Source: Paulinella micropora
Lineage: Eukaryota; Cercozoa; Imbricatea; Euglyphida; Paulinellidae
Direction of reading: 5' to 3'
Assembly: GCA_019918135.1 (NCBI GenBank)
Contig: WBZZ01000075.1
Location: 23,501 to 87,500 of the forward strand
Length of the DNA: 64,000 nt
The position numbers were made by a program, and so were the translations under genes. Shown piece after piece: positions 1-8,254 of the stretch (the stretch's first letter is position 1; every line of letters begins with the position of its first letter). Under the pieces are notes generated by a model. That model made no database searches and had not been told where the DNA came from. It saw only the letters and a list, made by a program, of their open reading frames with translations.

Positions 1-11
1 AACGTCTTTTT

Positions 12-105
12 TCTGTCTCAGAGAGTGCGCCGCCTCATTGGAGAAGTCACTCGTCGTATGACTTAAACGGAGTTTGTGGTCGAGATACGACCCCGGGGAG
101 GGGGC
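12..105. repeat. Repeat A copy 1 (about 90 bp, four copies in window)
   Basis: This stretch recurs with few differences near 25155-25250, 26200-26290 and 40115-40210. In the better copies the ends can pair (CTGTCTC with GAGACAG), and an inner AAGTCA...TGACTT hairpin is visible, so it could fold as a compact RNA. It lacks a tRNA T-arm. In all four places a poly-G/C tract follows, and in three a GC hairpin with GAGCCCCCTGAGCCC. Function unknown. Confidence 0.75.
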
Positions 106-300
106 GCCCCCCCCCCTTTTTTTTCCCCTTCCCTCTCCTTGAGCCCCCTGAGCCCGGGGGCTCAAAGAACAGGGGAAGGGCAAAAGGGGAGGGGAAGAGC
201 GCAGAAACTCCTTCTCCGACAGAAAGAGAGAAAGCAGGTGGGTCGAAGCGGGGGGGGGGGGGGGGGGGAGTCAACGGACAACTGTGTTGTACGCCAGCCG
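106..300. repeat. Poly-C/poly-G tracts and GAGCCCCCTGAGCCCGGGGGCTC hairpin block
   Basis: A C-run, a self-complementary GAGCCC..GGGCTC hairpin, an AGAACAGGGGAAGGGCAA block and a long G-run make up this stretch. Near-identical blocks follow at about 16930-17060, 21895-21965, 25290-25370 and 26325-26400. Open frames here are compositional and not taken as genes. Confidence 0.7.
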
Positions 301-302
301 GA

Positions 303-1354
303 ATGCTTGCTAGTCGCCGCAGCCCCAAACGCCGGCGCCTAGCAGAGCGCAAGTGCGTAGCCTCCATTCCGCCACGCTCGCTAGGCAGCGTGAACACCGC
401 GTTCACGCTGCCGGACTGTCTTTGGCCTTGGTTAGAGCATGCTTGGGAGAAGACCAGCTGCTTAGTTTAGTATTGACCTGCAAACTATTCTCAGCCTTGT
501 GCAAACGATCGTCTTTCTGGACGGGCTTTAAGCCACCAGAGTTTAGTCTCTACAGACGTACTGACCAAAGGTTATTTACCTTTTTTCGTAGTCTGTGCTT
601 GGAAACACAAACGAAAATATCCGTTACTTGTGGCTTTGGTGACAACGAGGGCAGCACAACTCTGCTGCACCACCTTCACGTACACGACCTAAATTACTAC
701 GGTGACATGTCAGGAAAGTCTCGGCCAGGCCTAGTTTCGCTGTTGTCTGCAATAGCATCTGTTCACAAGCTTACCATCAAGTGCACGTCGAGCAACGATG
801 ACATTGCCAGTGCGCTACGCCAATTGCGAAACCCTGGTACGGTTTCCGATCTAACGCTGGAGTTAGCCCAGCAGTTGACGAGCGACACGTTGGCCGCGGT
901 TGCGCAGCTCCGGTCACTCACGCGCCTTAGCTTGCACCCTTGCCTGCGAGTGACCGCAGCGCCAACGGGTCTCAACCACCTGGGCGCGCTCGAACGGCTC
1001 CAAAGGCTCGACATAACAGCATGCACTCTAACCCACGACGACAACCTGCGCTTTTTGCCAAACCTTACAAATCTCTGCGTTTTGACGCTGGTCTTCCACG
1101 ACCACGTGGCAGTTGCGAATTTACGACACATAGCGTTGTGTCGCCAGCTCCGGCAGCTTGTGATGCTAGGCTTTTCAGTACTAACCTACGACGAGCTACT
1201 GCAAATCTGTGAATCTAGCTCTCTGCGCTCACTATACATAGGAGAACGTTCAGCTATTGCAGAAGAAACTGTGGAGCAAATTAGACTGCGCCGGCCCCGT
1301 GTCAACATTTGTGTAACAGACTATTTTCCACCAGACGAAGTTCTAGAATTCTAA
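303..1354 (+). pseudogene. F-box/leucine-rich-repeat protein, frameshifted near the F-box
   Basis: Probable substrate-recognition subunit of an SCF-type ubiquitin ligase. The main frame (353-1354) encodes LRR-like segments and ends in TAA. It has a paralog at 20799-21822 on the minus strand, sharing the words DQLLSL/DQLVSL, SFWxGFxPP, YDELxQIC and ExxEQxRxxRPRV. In the paralog the F-box starts TLPDCLWALVR. Here TLPDCLW is read from the ATG at 303 in another frame, and the rest (LVRACLGEDQ) continues in the 353 frame. A one-base loss near 421-426 would explain this. The protein is therefore broken, or the base is a sequencing error. F-box/LRR proteins are abundant in giant viruses and protists; the substrate is unknown. 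Confidence 0.75.
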
Positions 1355-1419
1355 CAATTAGAAAAGAAAAATACTTGTCACACTTTCTTGGCGCCTCCTG
1401 CTCTCTTCCCTCGAATTGT

Positions 1420-1528
1420 GCGGGGCTCCTGTACGGGTCGCCGTGCCTGCCGTGGCCTGACTGCGACGGCGACCACGTTTTCTGGCTAGAACGCAATCTC
1501 CCGCTAGTGCCCGAGGAGTTATCGACCA
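1420..1528 (+). pseudogene. Copied fragment of the FG-GAP glycoprotein gene
   Basis: This ~108-bp stretch nearly duplicates 18528-18635, inside the FG-GAP gene, in the same orientation (LYGSPCLPWP, DHVFWLERNLPLVPEELS). Flanks on both sides are unrelated. It is a free-standing gene fragment directly downstream of the F-box/LRR gene, probably left by recombination or gene conversion. Confidence 0.8.
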
Positions 1529-1759
1529 TGTGTTGGAAGACCTGTGCACGTACCAGCAAGCCCCCTTATAGACTTTCGAGTAAGTTTCCCAAACCTTTGC
1601 GCGTAAATAAATTATTATTATTCAGTGCCAAGTGTAATACTTTGTCGAGCTTTTAATTCAGCGTAAATTCTCTTTTTTTTGTACTCTCCCGCGGGGCGCG
1701 ATATGGTCAAATTTTGGACGTGATAGTATTACGGCTGAAAGAGGCAGTTCCGTCTGTCA
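1529..1759. repeat. Type-2 interspersed module and spacer
   Basis: Contains a copy of the module reading CAGTGCCAAGTGTAATACTTTG...TTTAATTCAGCG, seen dozens of times in the window, and AATAAATT. It lies downstream of a gene, as several other copies do. No gene seen. Confidence 0.55.
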
Positions 1760-2470
1760 TTTGGCGCCAAATTGTGCCGTCCGGAGGTAGGGTGCGTGAT
1801 ACGGTTGAAAAAGCCAGTACGTCTTAGCATTCCCGGGGAAACAGCCGTAAGCGCCAATTTGGCGCCAAAATCTACTTGCGCAAAAGAAAATCACACACAG
1901 ACACACCCAACGCCACCGTGAGGAAGACGTCCTCCCCCTCCCTCTCACTCTCGTCGCCCCTCTCACTTTCGTCGCCCCTCTCACTCTCGTCGCCCCCTTC
2001 ACTCTCGTCGCCCCTCTCACTTTCGTCGCCCCTCTCACCTTCGTCGCCCCTCTCAACTTTGTCGCCCCGCTCCCCTTTGCTCTGCACCTCCCTGCCTCTA
2101 GGGAAGGTGAGAGGGCCGAGAAACATTTTCGTGCGAGTAAAAGGCGTACCGTTTCTCCCCGCGGGAAAACGTCCGATTTCTCTGCTAGCCTCCGGAACGG
2201 CCGGTTCATTTGGCGCCAAATTGTGCCGTCCGTAGGTAGGGTGCGTGATACGGTTGAAAAAGCCAGTACATCTTAGCATTCCCGGGGAAACAGCCATAAG
2301 CGCCAATTTGGCGCCAAAATCTACTTGCGCAAAAAAAAAATCACACACAGACACACCCAAGGCCGCCGTGAGGAAGACGTCCTCCCCCTCCCTCTCACCC
2401 CCTCTCACTTTCGTCGCCCCTCTCACCTTCGTCGCCCCTCTCACCTTCGTCGCCCTTTCACCTTTGTCCT
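1760..2470. repeat. Tandem ~449-bp units with TTTGGCGCCAAA palindromes
   Basis: The palindrome TTTGGCGCCAAA occurs at 1760, 1858, 2209 and 2307, giving a unit of about 449 bp and a second, truncated unit. Each unit also holds a GTGCGTGATACGGT block, a GAAGACGTCC block and an 18-bp minisatellite (CTCTCACTTTCGTCGCCC variants). On the minus strand a unit is open from an ATG overlapping one palindrome to a stop overlapping the next (150 codons, hexapeptide repeats like RGATKV). Related arrays lie at 44140-45300, 51170-51400 and 52810-53480. Whether the frame is translated is unknown. Confidence 0.8.
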
Positions 2471-4385
2471 CTGCTTATTCCTCCCCCCCCTCCCCTCGTC
2501 CCTTGTTTGCGCGTGCAAACGCGTCCCAAAAAAAATTGTTGCTTTCCACTTTTCATATTTATCCTATTTCCGCATATCCTTGCAGAGGGGAGAGGCAGGG
2601 AAGGAGGAGCAGGGGCGCGCCAAGAAAATGCAATTTACGCTGAATTAAAGCTCGACGGTGTCCTGTCCGTGCCATAGCTCGGCCACCGTGCGCAAGACCT
2701 GCGGAAATATGAAAAGAGGAAAAGAAAAAAAATTTTGCCTGACAAAAAAAACAGACGAGGGGAAGAAGGGGGGAGGGAGTAGAGGGGAGAGAAGAAGAGG
2801 CAGAGGGAAGGGAGGGGGAGAGTACGAATTGTCTAGTCCCCCGTCTGAGCAGAGAGCGAGAGCAAGAGAGGGAGGGCAGGGGCGCGCTAAAAATTTACAA
2901 AAATTTAATAAAAGTTTTACTGACAAGATTTCAATCTTGGCACTGAGAATAGGGAGAGGGAGAAAGAAAGGGCAGAGGCCGCGCCAGGAAAAAGTAATTT
3001 ACGCTGAATTAAAGCTCGACGGTCTTACGCTCTGGCACTGAAAACTAGGAGCAGAGCACCGTGCTCCAGCACGACCTGCGGCGAATGGATGGGCGGTGGT
3101 CAATGTGCCAGGGGGACAAGAGCCCCTTCACTTACCCCGACGGCTTCCTGTCCGTGCCATAGCGCAGCCATCGTGCGCAAGGTCAGAAAAATATGAAATG
3201 AGGGAGGGGGTTAGTGGAGGCGTTGCATGTATTTATTTCTTTTGCAGCTTCTGCGCCCTCCCTTCCCTCCCTCCCCCCGCTCCTTGAGCCCCCCTGGGCC
3301 CAGGGGGATAGGAGAGAGTAGAGGGGAAAGAAGAAGAGGCAGGGGAAGGGGGGGGGAGAGCACGAATTTTCTAGTCCCCCGTCTGAGGATCGGGAGCTAG
3401 AGGGAAAGAGGAGGGTAGGGGCGCGCTTCGCCGGTGTACAAGAAAATATCATGCGAGAAAAAAATTTTAATCTTGGCACTGAGAACGTGTACAGGGGGGA
3501 GGGCGGGGTGTGCTCCAGTGCCCCCTTTCGTCCCTCTGTTCCCCCTTGTCTCCTGCTACCCCCTCCCTCTCCTCCCTTGTTTGCGCGTGCAAACGCGTTC
3601 CAAAAAAAAGCTTTCTTTTCCACTTTTCATATTTTACATATTTCCGCAGATCTTGCGCACCGTGCCCTGGCACGACCCTGGGGCGGATGGTACTGCCCCC
3701 GTGGTCAATGTGCCAGGAGGACAAGAGCCCTCACTACCACGACGGCGTCCTGTCCGTGCCATGGCTCGGCCACCGTGCGCAAGGCCAGAAAAATATGAAA
3801 AAAGGAAAAAGAATTTGGCCCGACAACAAAGGGAACAGACGGGGGGGAAGGAGGAAGCACGAATTGTCTTGGTCCACTGTCTGAGAATCGGGAGCGGGAG
3901 CGGGAGAGGGAAGGCAGGGGCGCGCTAAGAAATGTACAAAAAATTAAAAAAATCCATGACAAAGTTGTAATCTTGGCACCGAAAACTAAGAGAAGAAGGG
4001 GCCGGGGGGGGGATTAGTGGAGGCGTTGCATGTATTTATTTTGTTTGTAGCTTCTGCGCCCCTTCCCCTCCCCTGCTTTTTGAGCCCCCTGGGCTCAGAG
4101 GGTGGGCAGAAAGGATTTCTGGATACGGGGGGGGGGGGGGCGCCAAGAAAGTGCAAGAAAAGTCTTTTTTAATTAAAACTCGACAAAGCATCACACTTGA
4201 CACTTGCAACGGCACCCTCAGGCTGCCGCAGCATCCGGCCCACTACCCCGACGGCGTCCTGTCCGTGCCATAGCTCGACCACCGTGTGCAAGGTCAGAAA
4301 AATATGAAAAGAGGTGGGGGAGGGGCGCGCTAAAAATGTAAAAGGAATTAATAAAAAGAAATCCTTGACAAAGTTTTAATCTTCG
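2471..4385. repeat. Array of interspersed repeat modules
   Basis: No gene seen. This is a mosaic of short modules that recur at 24.9-27.0, 43.1-43.7 and 50.9-57.2 kb. They include GGGGCGCGC-TAAGAATGTAC...AAAGTTTTAATCTTGGCACTGA; AATTTACGCTGAATTAAAGCTCGAC; GACGGCGTCCTGTCCGTGCC; TGCGCAAGGTCAGAAAAATATGAAA; GCGCGCTTCGCCGGTGTACAAG; and GGAGGCGTTGCATGTATTTATTT. Their fixed order suggests repeated segmental duplication rather than independent insertion. Confidence 0.75.
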
Positions 4386-4544
4386 GTGCGGGCCGAGGGC
4401 AGCCTAAGTAGTTACGAGGTAGAAGCTCTGCGTTCCAAAGTCATGCGACAGCAGCACTGTCCGGAAAGTGGCAAAGAGCTGGCACAGAAAAGTGTCGGTC
4501 AAGCCTTTGACTTCTTGCGGCCTGGGGTTCTGGTGGCCGCGTAG
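4386..4544 (+). pseudogene. Short coding remnant, unrecognised
   Basis: A stop-free frame starting VRAEGSLSSYEVEALRSK and ending FLRPGVLVAA before TAG has ordinary amino-acid composition, in contrast to the repeats before it. There is no start codon at its left edge, where it abuts a repeat. I do not recognise the protein and read it as the C-terminal scrap of an accessory gene. Confidence 0.4.
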
Positions 4545-4805
4545 CAATACCGAAACTTTCCGAAATGCAATCCAAGCTGCTATCTACGCCTGCGACCACC
4601 AAGATTTAAAACCGGCGTTTGAAACTACATTTTTTTTGTACATTTATAGCGCGCCCCTACCCTAGTGATATAGCTGAAAAAAAGCAGTTCTACCAAAAAA
4701 CCTGGAAGCACGCGCAAATGACAAGTCCTGCGCACTCCCTCCCCCCTTGCCCTTCCCTTTCGAGGGTGATGGCCCTCCACACCCCCCACCCCCCCCTTTT
4801 CTGTA

Positions 4806-5081
4806 TTGGCAGAACGAAACAAAGAATCCGGGCTTTTGTGGAACCTGTGCGTCGAAGCCCGCGGCCCACTCAATCCCCCTACCTGCCTGCTATATGACTT
4901 GAGCATAAGAGCCGGCACAGAAAGCATGCTAAATCAAGCGTGTCATTTCCTGTCCCGAGTGACGTTCCGCAATCTCGAGACCCTGCGCCTCGCGTATACA
5001 GGAATGACGTCGGCCGACCTCGAGTCGCGCCTGCCCACGCTGAACCTGCAGCTGTCAAAATCGATGTTGTATGGTATGTGA
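4806..5081 (+). CDS. Possible small LRR-like fragment
   Basis: A 91-codon frame whose second half (FRNLETLRLAYTGM, LPTLNLQL) looks like one or two leucine-rich-repeat strands. The first half has no recognisable domain. It could be the end of a lost F-box/LRR gene like its neighbours, or chance. It sits just upstream of a pyrimidine-rich and poly-G spacer leading to the Sel1 gene. Confidence 0.35.
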   Translation: MAERNKESGLLWNLCVEARGPLNPPTCLLYDLSIRAGTESMLNQACHFLSRVTFRNLETLRLAYTGMTSADLESRLPTLNLQLSKSMLYGM

Positions 5082-5259
5082 GCATCTAGTACCCCAGGGG
5101 CCGCCGCGCAAGCAACTGCTTCTTGGCCTACGCCCGCAGCAAAGGAAAGGGGGGAAGAGGGCGGGGCTGCACGGTTGTGTCTTTCCCCTCCCCGGGGGGA
5201 TATAAAATGGTGAAGAAGCGGGGGCCAATAGTAAGATAACCAAACAAAAAAAGGAGTGT

Positions 5260-5745
5260 ATGCAAAATCCACGTAAAACAGTTTCAAAACGGCACGCCAA
5301 AGAGATTGCTCGAAAGAGGCGGGCGGCTGAGCAAGGCAACGCCCGGGCCCAGTGCTACGTGGGGCATTGCTACCTTGACGGAACTGGTGTGGACCAAGAC
5401 TTGGCCATGGCAGTGCAGTGGTACACTCGGGCAGCTACGCAGAGCTACGCGCCCGCGCAGTACATGCTCGCTGCCTGTTACAAAAGGGGCCGTGGCGTGG
5501 GTGCAGACACTGCCAAGGCCCTGGAGTGGTTCGAGCGGGCGGCCGCACAGAATCACATGGGCGCCCTGCGGATGCTGGGCATTTTGTATTATTTTGGTCG
5601 CGTCGTGCCCAAAGACCGCGCCGCGGCCAGAGAGTGGTTCACACGAGCAGCCGCTCTGGGCGACGCCCGGGCCCTGCCGTGGCTCGCCAGGAAGGGCATG
5701 GCCCAGAATCCCGACGCGCAGCCTGACATGTCTCAGAATTTGTAA
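5260..5745 (+). CDS. Sel1-like repeat protein (161 aa)
   Basis: Three Sel1-like (TPR-related) repeats are visible. Signatures are AAEQGNARAQCYVGHCYLDGTGV at about residues 22-44, AATQSYAPAQYMLAACYKRGRGV at about 58-80, and AAAQNHMGALRMLGILYYFGRVV with a final AAALGDARALPWLAR. Such solenoids are protein-interaction scaffolds. The start was chosen because the ATG begins a basic leader (NPRKTVSKRHAKEIARKRR) running into the first helix. The gene is short but intact, one of the few here without a frameshift. A strong hairpin follows the stop within 10 bp. Partner and role are unknown; similar proteins are common in amoebal and algal giant viruses. Confidence 0.85.
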   Translation: MQNPRKTVSKRHAKEIARKRRAAEQGNARAQCYVGHCYLDGTGVDQDLAMAVQWYTRAATQSYAPAQYMLAACYKRGRGVGADTAKALEWFERAAAQNHMGALRMLGILYYFGRVVPKDRAAAREWFTRAAALGDARALPWLARKGMAQNPDAQPDMSQNL

Positions 5746-5750
5746 ACCAA

Positions 5751-5848
5751 AACTTCCCAGAGACCGGCAGGCAGCTGGGAGGAAGAAAGGACAGCGCGCG
5801 GCACATCCCTCTCCCTTCTCTAGCTGCCTGCCGGTCTCTGGAGAAGTT
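5751..5848. terminator. Long inverted repeat after the Sel1 gene
   Basis: Arms 5751-5776 and 5822-5848 are complementary over about 25 bases with a one-base bulge (AGCTGCCTGCCGGTCTCTGG core), around a 45-base loop. Placed directly after a stop codon, it resembles the 3'-end hairpins that define transcript ends in some giant viruses. A single arm with part of the loop recurs at 40935-41000 and 55460-55515, so it is also a dispersed repeat. Confidence 0.6.
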
Positions 5849-5907
5849 CGCCTCTCTAAGATTACAATCCAATCCTCCCCTCTCCTAGTGCCAACATTAA
5901 AATTTTG

Positions 5908-6528
5908 TCAGGGATATTGTTTTAATTTCTTGTACACCGGCGAAGCGCGCCCCTGCCCCCTGCCCACAAAAAAATCATCCCGCGCCGGGTCGCGCACACC
6001 ACTCGCCTTGGGCGCCCCCGGGGCCTTAAGGAAGGCGGTGGTAACCTCGAGTTCGGGCAAGAGATCTATGCTCAGGTCCGACAGGCCGAGGGGCTCAGCG
6101 GCCGACTCCACTGAGATTGGTTCCACCCCCATTGCTTGTAAATTAGCAAGGAGGCTTGTGAGGCGCATTTCGCTCACCTGTAAGGTAAACATAATATCTC
6201 TTGCGGAGACTTCGTGGGAGTATGCCAAGTAGCTGTCGAGCTCCGTCGCAAAGGTGACTCCGACGGAGTTGCGAGGGGGTGTAGAAGAAAAGAGAGAACC
6301 GGCTCTCGCTCCAGCGGCGTCGGACTGACTTGGGGGCTCGACTGGAGGCCGAGCCCCAATCAATATGGCGCTGGCCGTCCCCGCGGCGGGCGGTCCTTGT
6401 ATTGGGTCCGAGGGCGACGTGCTAAGCCTGCGCTCGTGGCGAGCCGCGCCTGCTGTCTCTTCGGTGGCAGCAGGCGAGGTTTTTATCTGTGAGCGCCATC
6501 CGGCATTGCTATCGATATTGCCGTTCAT
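5908..6528 (-). CDS. Hypothetical protein (206 aa) with repeat-derived C-terminus
   Basis: Unrecognised. The N-terminal half is low-complexity, Ser/Pro/Ala-rich and probably disordered. The middle (about residues 90-150; VTFATELDSYLAYSHEVSARDI, LQVSEMRLTSLLANLQAMGV) looks helical. The last ~15 residues (RASPVYKKLKQ) are encoded by the dispersed repeat GCGCGCTTCGCCGGTGTACAAG, so the original C-terminus was replaced or extended by repeat insertion. The Sel1 gene is convergent. Role unknown. Confidence 0.55.
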   Translation of the reverse strand: MNGNIDSNAGWRSQIKTSPAATEETAGAARHERRLSTSPSDPIQGPPAAGTASAILIGARPPVEPPSQSDAAGARAGSLFSSTPPRNSVGVTFATELDSYLAYSHEVSARDIMFTLQVSEMRLTSLLANLQAMGVEPISVESAAEPLGLSDLSIDLLPELEVTTAFLKAPGAPKASGVRDPARDDFFVGRGQGRASPVYKKLKQYP

Positions 6529-6570
6529 TTATTTTCTGTTTTGCTCTTAAGTAAGCGAGGAGAAGAAAGT

Positions 6571-6572
<2 letters not shown>

Positions 6573-6611
<39 letters not shown>
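6573..6611. repeat. (GA)n microsatellite
   Basis: An uninterrupted AG dinucleotide run of about 38 bases lies in the spacer between two minus-strand genes. Confidence 0.95.
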
Positions 6612-6612
<1 letters not shown>

Positions 6613-6709
6613 CCAGAAGCTTATAAGATAGGGGGCGGGGTGAGTGTGTGGGGGGGAGGCGCCTCCCTCAACCCCCTCCCCCTACCCCCTCCTTTTTTAG
6701 AGCGCCTTC

Positions 6710-7992
6710 TTAAGTTTTTCCTCTTATTTTCCCTTTCTTTGCATTCTGTCTTAGCCTCCGGGCACAAGCTGAGCAGCAGTAGTAGCAGCAGCAGCCGCCA
6801 AGAAGAGCTGCCGTTGCTACCAACATGTAAATACCCACCAGTTTGGGCCGCGGGCCGCAGCGGTCTGCGGGTGCTAACAACCAGGACGCGGGCACGTAGG
6901 GCGTGGCATTTAAATCTTGCAGCAGCACCTCGCCTACACGCGCCCAGGCCGCCAGGGCGACTGCGGGGCCCGCATTCAGCCGCGAGCCGGACACGCGCCC
7001 GTTGTAATGCGCTGGTGAGCTCAGGCCAGTAGCGGGACAACTGTCGCTTAGAGCCTGAGGCCACGCGTACGCCGTGTGTTTAACCAGCGCAATGCGGCCA
7101 GCGCCCGGCTGTGTAGCTCGGCCTCGGTGGAGTTGAGTTGTCGACGTGCACGTTCTAGCACCGCCACTGCGTACACGTAGACGCTGGTCAGGCTGGTCTC
7201 GTCGGGGCTGTTTTTGTTATTGACGATGTTGCCAAAGGCACCGTTCTGGCGTTGGTGGCCGGACAGAACCAACAAGTCGTGGCTCAGCCACTCGCTGGCT
7301 TGGTCGTCGTTGGTGCGCACTACATAGCGTGCCAGCGCCAGCAGCACCCAGGCGTTGGCCCTGCTCCATTTGACGCCATTGTTGTCCGAAGAGGTCGCGC
7401 AGCGCCCGTGCCACCACAGCCCGTCATGGTCTACAAAGGCTTCCCTAGCTTGGGCCAGCATAGTCCGCGTCTCGTTGGGATAGTCGGCTAGAAGCGCTGC
7501 GCCGGCCATGTACACATCGTCTAGCCACAGCCATGTGCGACATTTGACCTTCGGGCTGTGCCCGAGGCGCCGCGTTAGCAGTCCAGTCCAGTTCGCGTGC
7601 CGCCGCCAGCTACGCACTCCACGGACCGCGTAGCAATAGACATCCTCTGCCCCAGGCACGTCGCGAAGGAGGCTGCCGAAAAGGCCTACCCTATCCCCGG
7701 GTGTCAACCAGAACGCGACAGGGGCTCCCTGCGCAACCCACCACCCGGGCTGCAAAAACGCAAGAGCCCCAACGGCCAGGAGCTGCTCTACCTCGGCGTC
7801 CGCGTTCCACGGGGGGTTGCGCAGGGCCTCCAGCACCACGGCCGATTTGTAGTTCCAGCCGTAGAAACCTGTCCAGCCCGGCACCGACAGCGGGTCTTTT
7901 AGGCGCTGGTGAAACAAACCCCCCAGCCGAGCCACGGCGCCGCCGTCGTTGTCACTCAAGAGGCCGGGGGCGGCGAGCCAGGCGCACCACAT
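6710..7992 (-). pseudogene. GH105-like unsaturated glycuronyl hydrolase with C-terminal membrane anchor, one frameshift
   Basis: The upstream frame (7992-7048, 314 codons) resembles GH88/GH105 hydrolases, which cleave unsaturated uronic acids from products of polysaccharide lyases. Seen are TWLWLDDVYMAGAALLADYP, then DHDGLWWHGRC and GVKWSRANAWVLLALARYV, matching the family's W..DD.YM.....D, DGLwyHG and WaRgNgW blocks. The first two lie at about residues 167-200. At about 7080 the frame closes with RTRGLRL. Another frame continues in register (HTAYAWPQALSD...) to 6710, adding a probable last helix, then a hydrophobic segment (LVGIYMLVATAALL) with a Cys-rich and basic tail, i.e. a type-I membrane anchor. 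A one-base indel near 7080 is inferred. No signal peptide is clear. The substrate is unknown; algal cell-wall or host-surface uronates are plausible. Confidence 0.7.
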
Positions 7993-8254
7993 TTTTTGTC
8001 TTAGGTAGAGGGGGGAGAAGGGAGGAGGAAAAGAGATTATATACCATCAGCAAGCATCCGCCCGCAGGGGGGGGAGGGGGGAGTTTTGTTGTGGGTGAGA
8101 GGTTGGGAGGGGGGGGGGAGGTGGGGGTGTGGGTGGGGCGTCCTGCGAAACTGTGCACAAGGAAAAGCTATCCTTTTGGAACAGTTCAACAAATAGTAGT
8201 AGAGACCTGATAATACTAAGTGAATACTTGTACCTCTTTTCTTCTTTTTTTTGT
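7993..8254. other. Divergent intergenic region with G-runs
   Basis: Separates the minus-strand GH105-like gene from the plus-strand kinase-like gene. It contains long G-runs (8067-8130) that could form G-quadruplexes, then an A/T-rich stretch (ACTAAGTGAATACTTG, poly-T) just before the ATG at 8255. The A/T-rich part is the likeliest promoter; no defined motif is recognised. Confidence 0.4.

Noticed and set aside
12-105. Repeat A as a tRNA gene
   Set aside because: Length and closing stem fit, but there is no T-arm GTTCRANNC, no anticodon arm of correct spacing and mismatches in the closing stem of some copies.
5306-6232. 308-codon plus-strand frame over and after the Sel1 gene
   Set aside because: It overlaps the Sel1 frame out of register and runs through a hairpin, a repeat and antisense of another gene; no domain.
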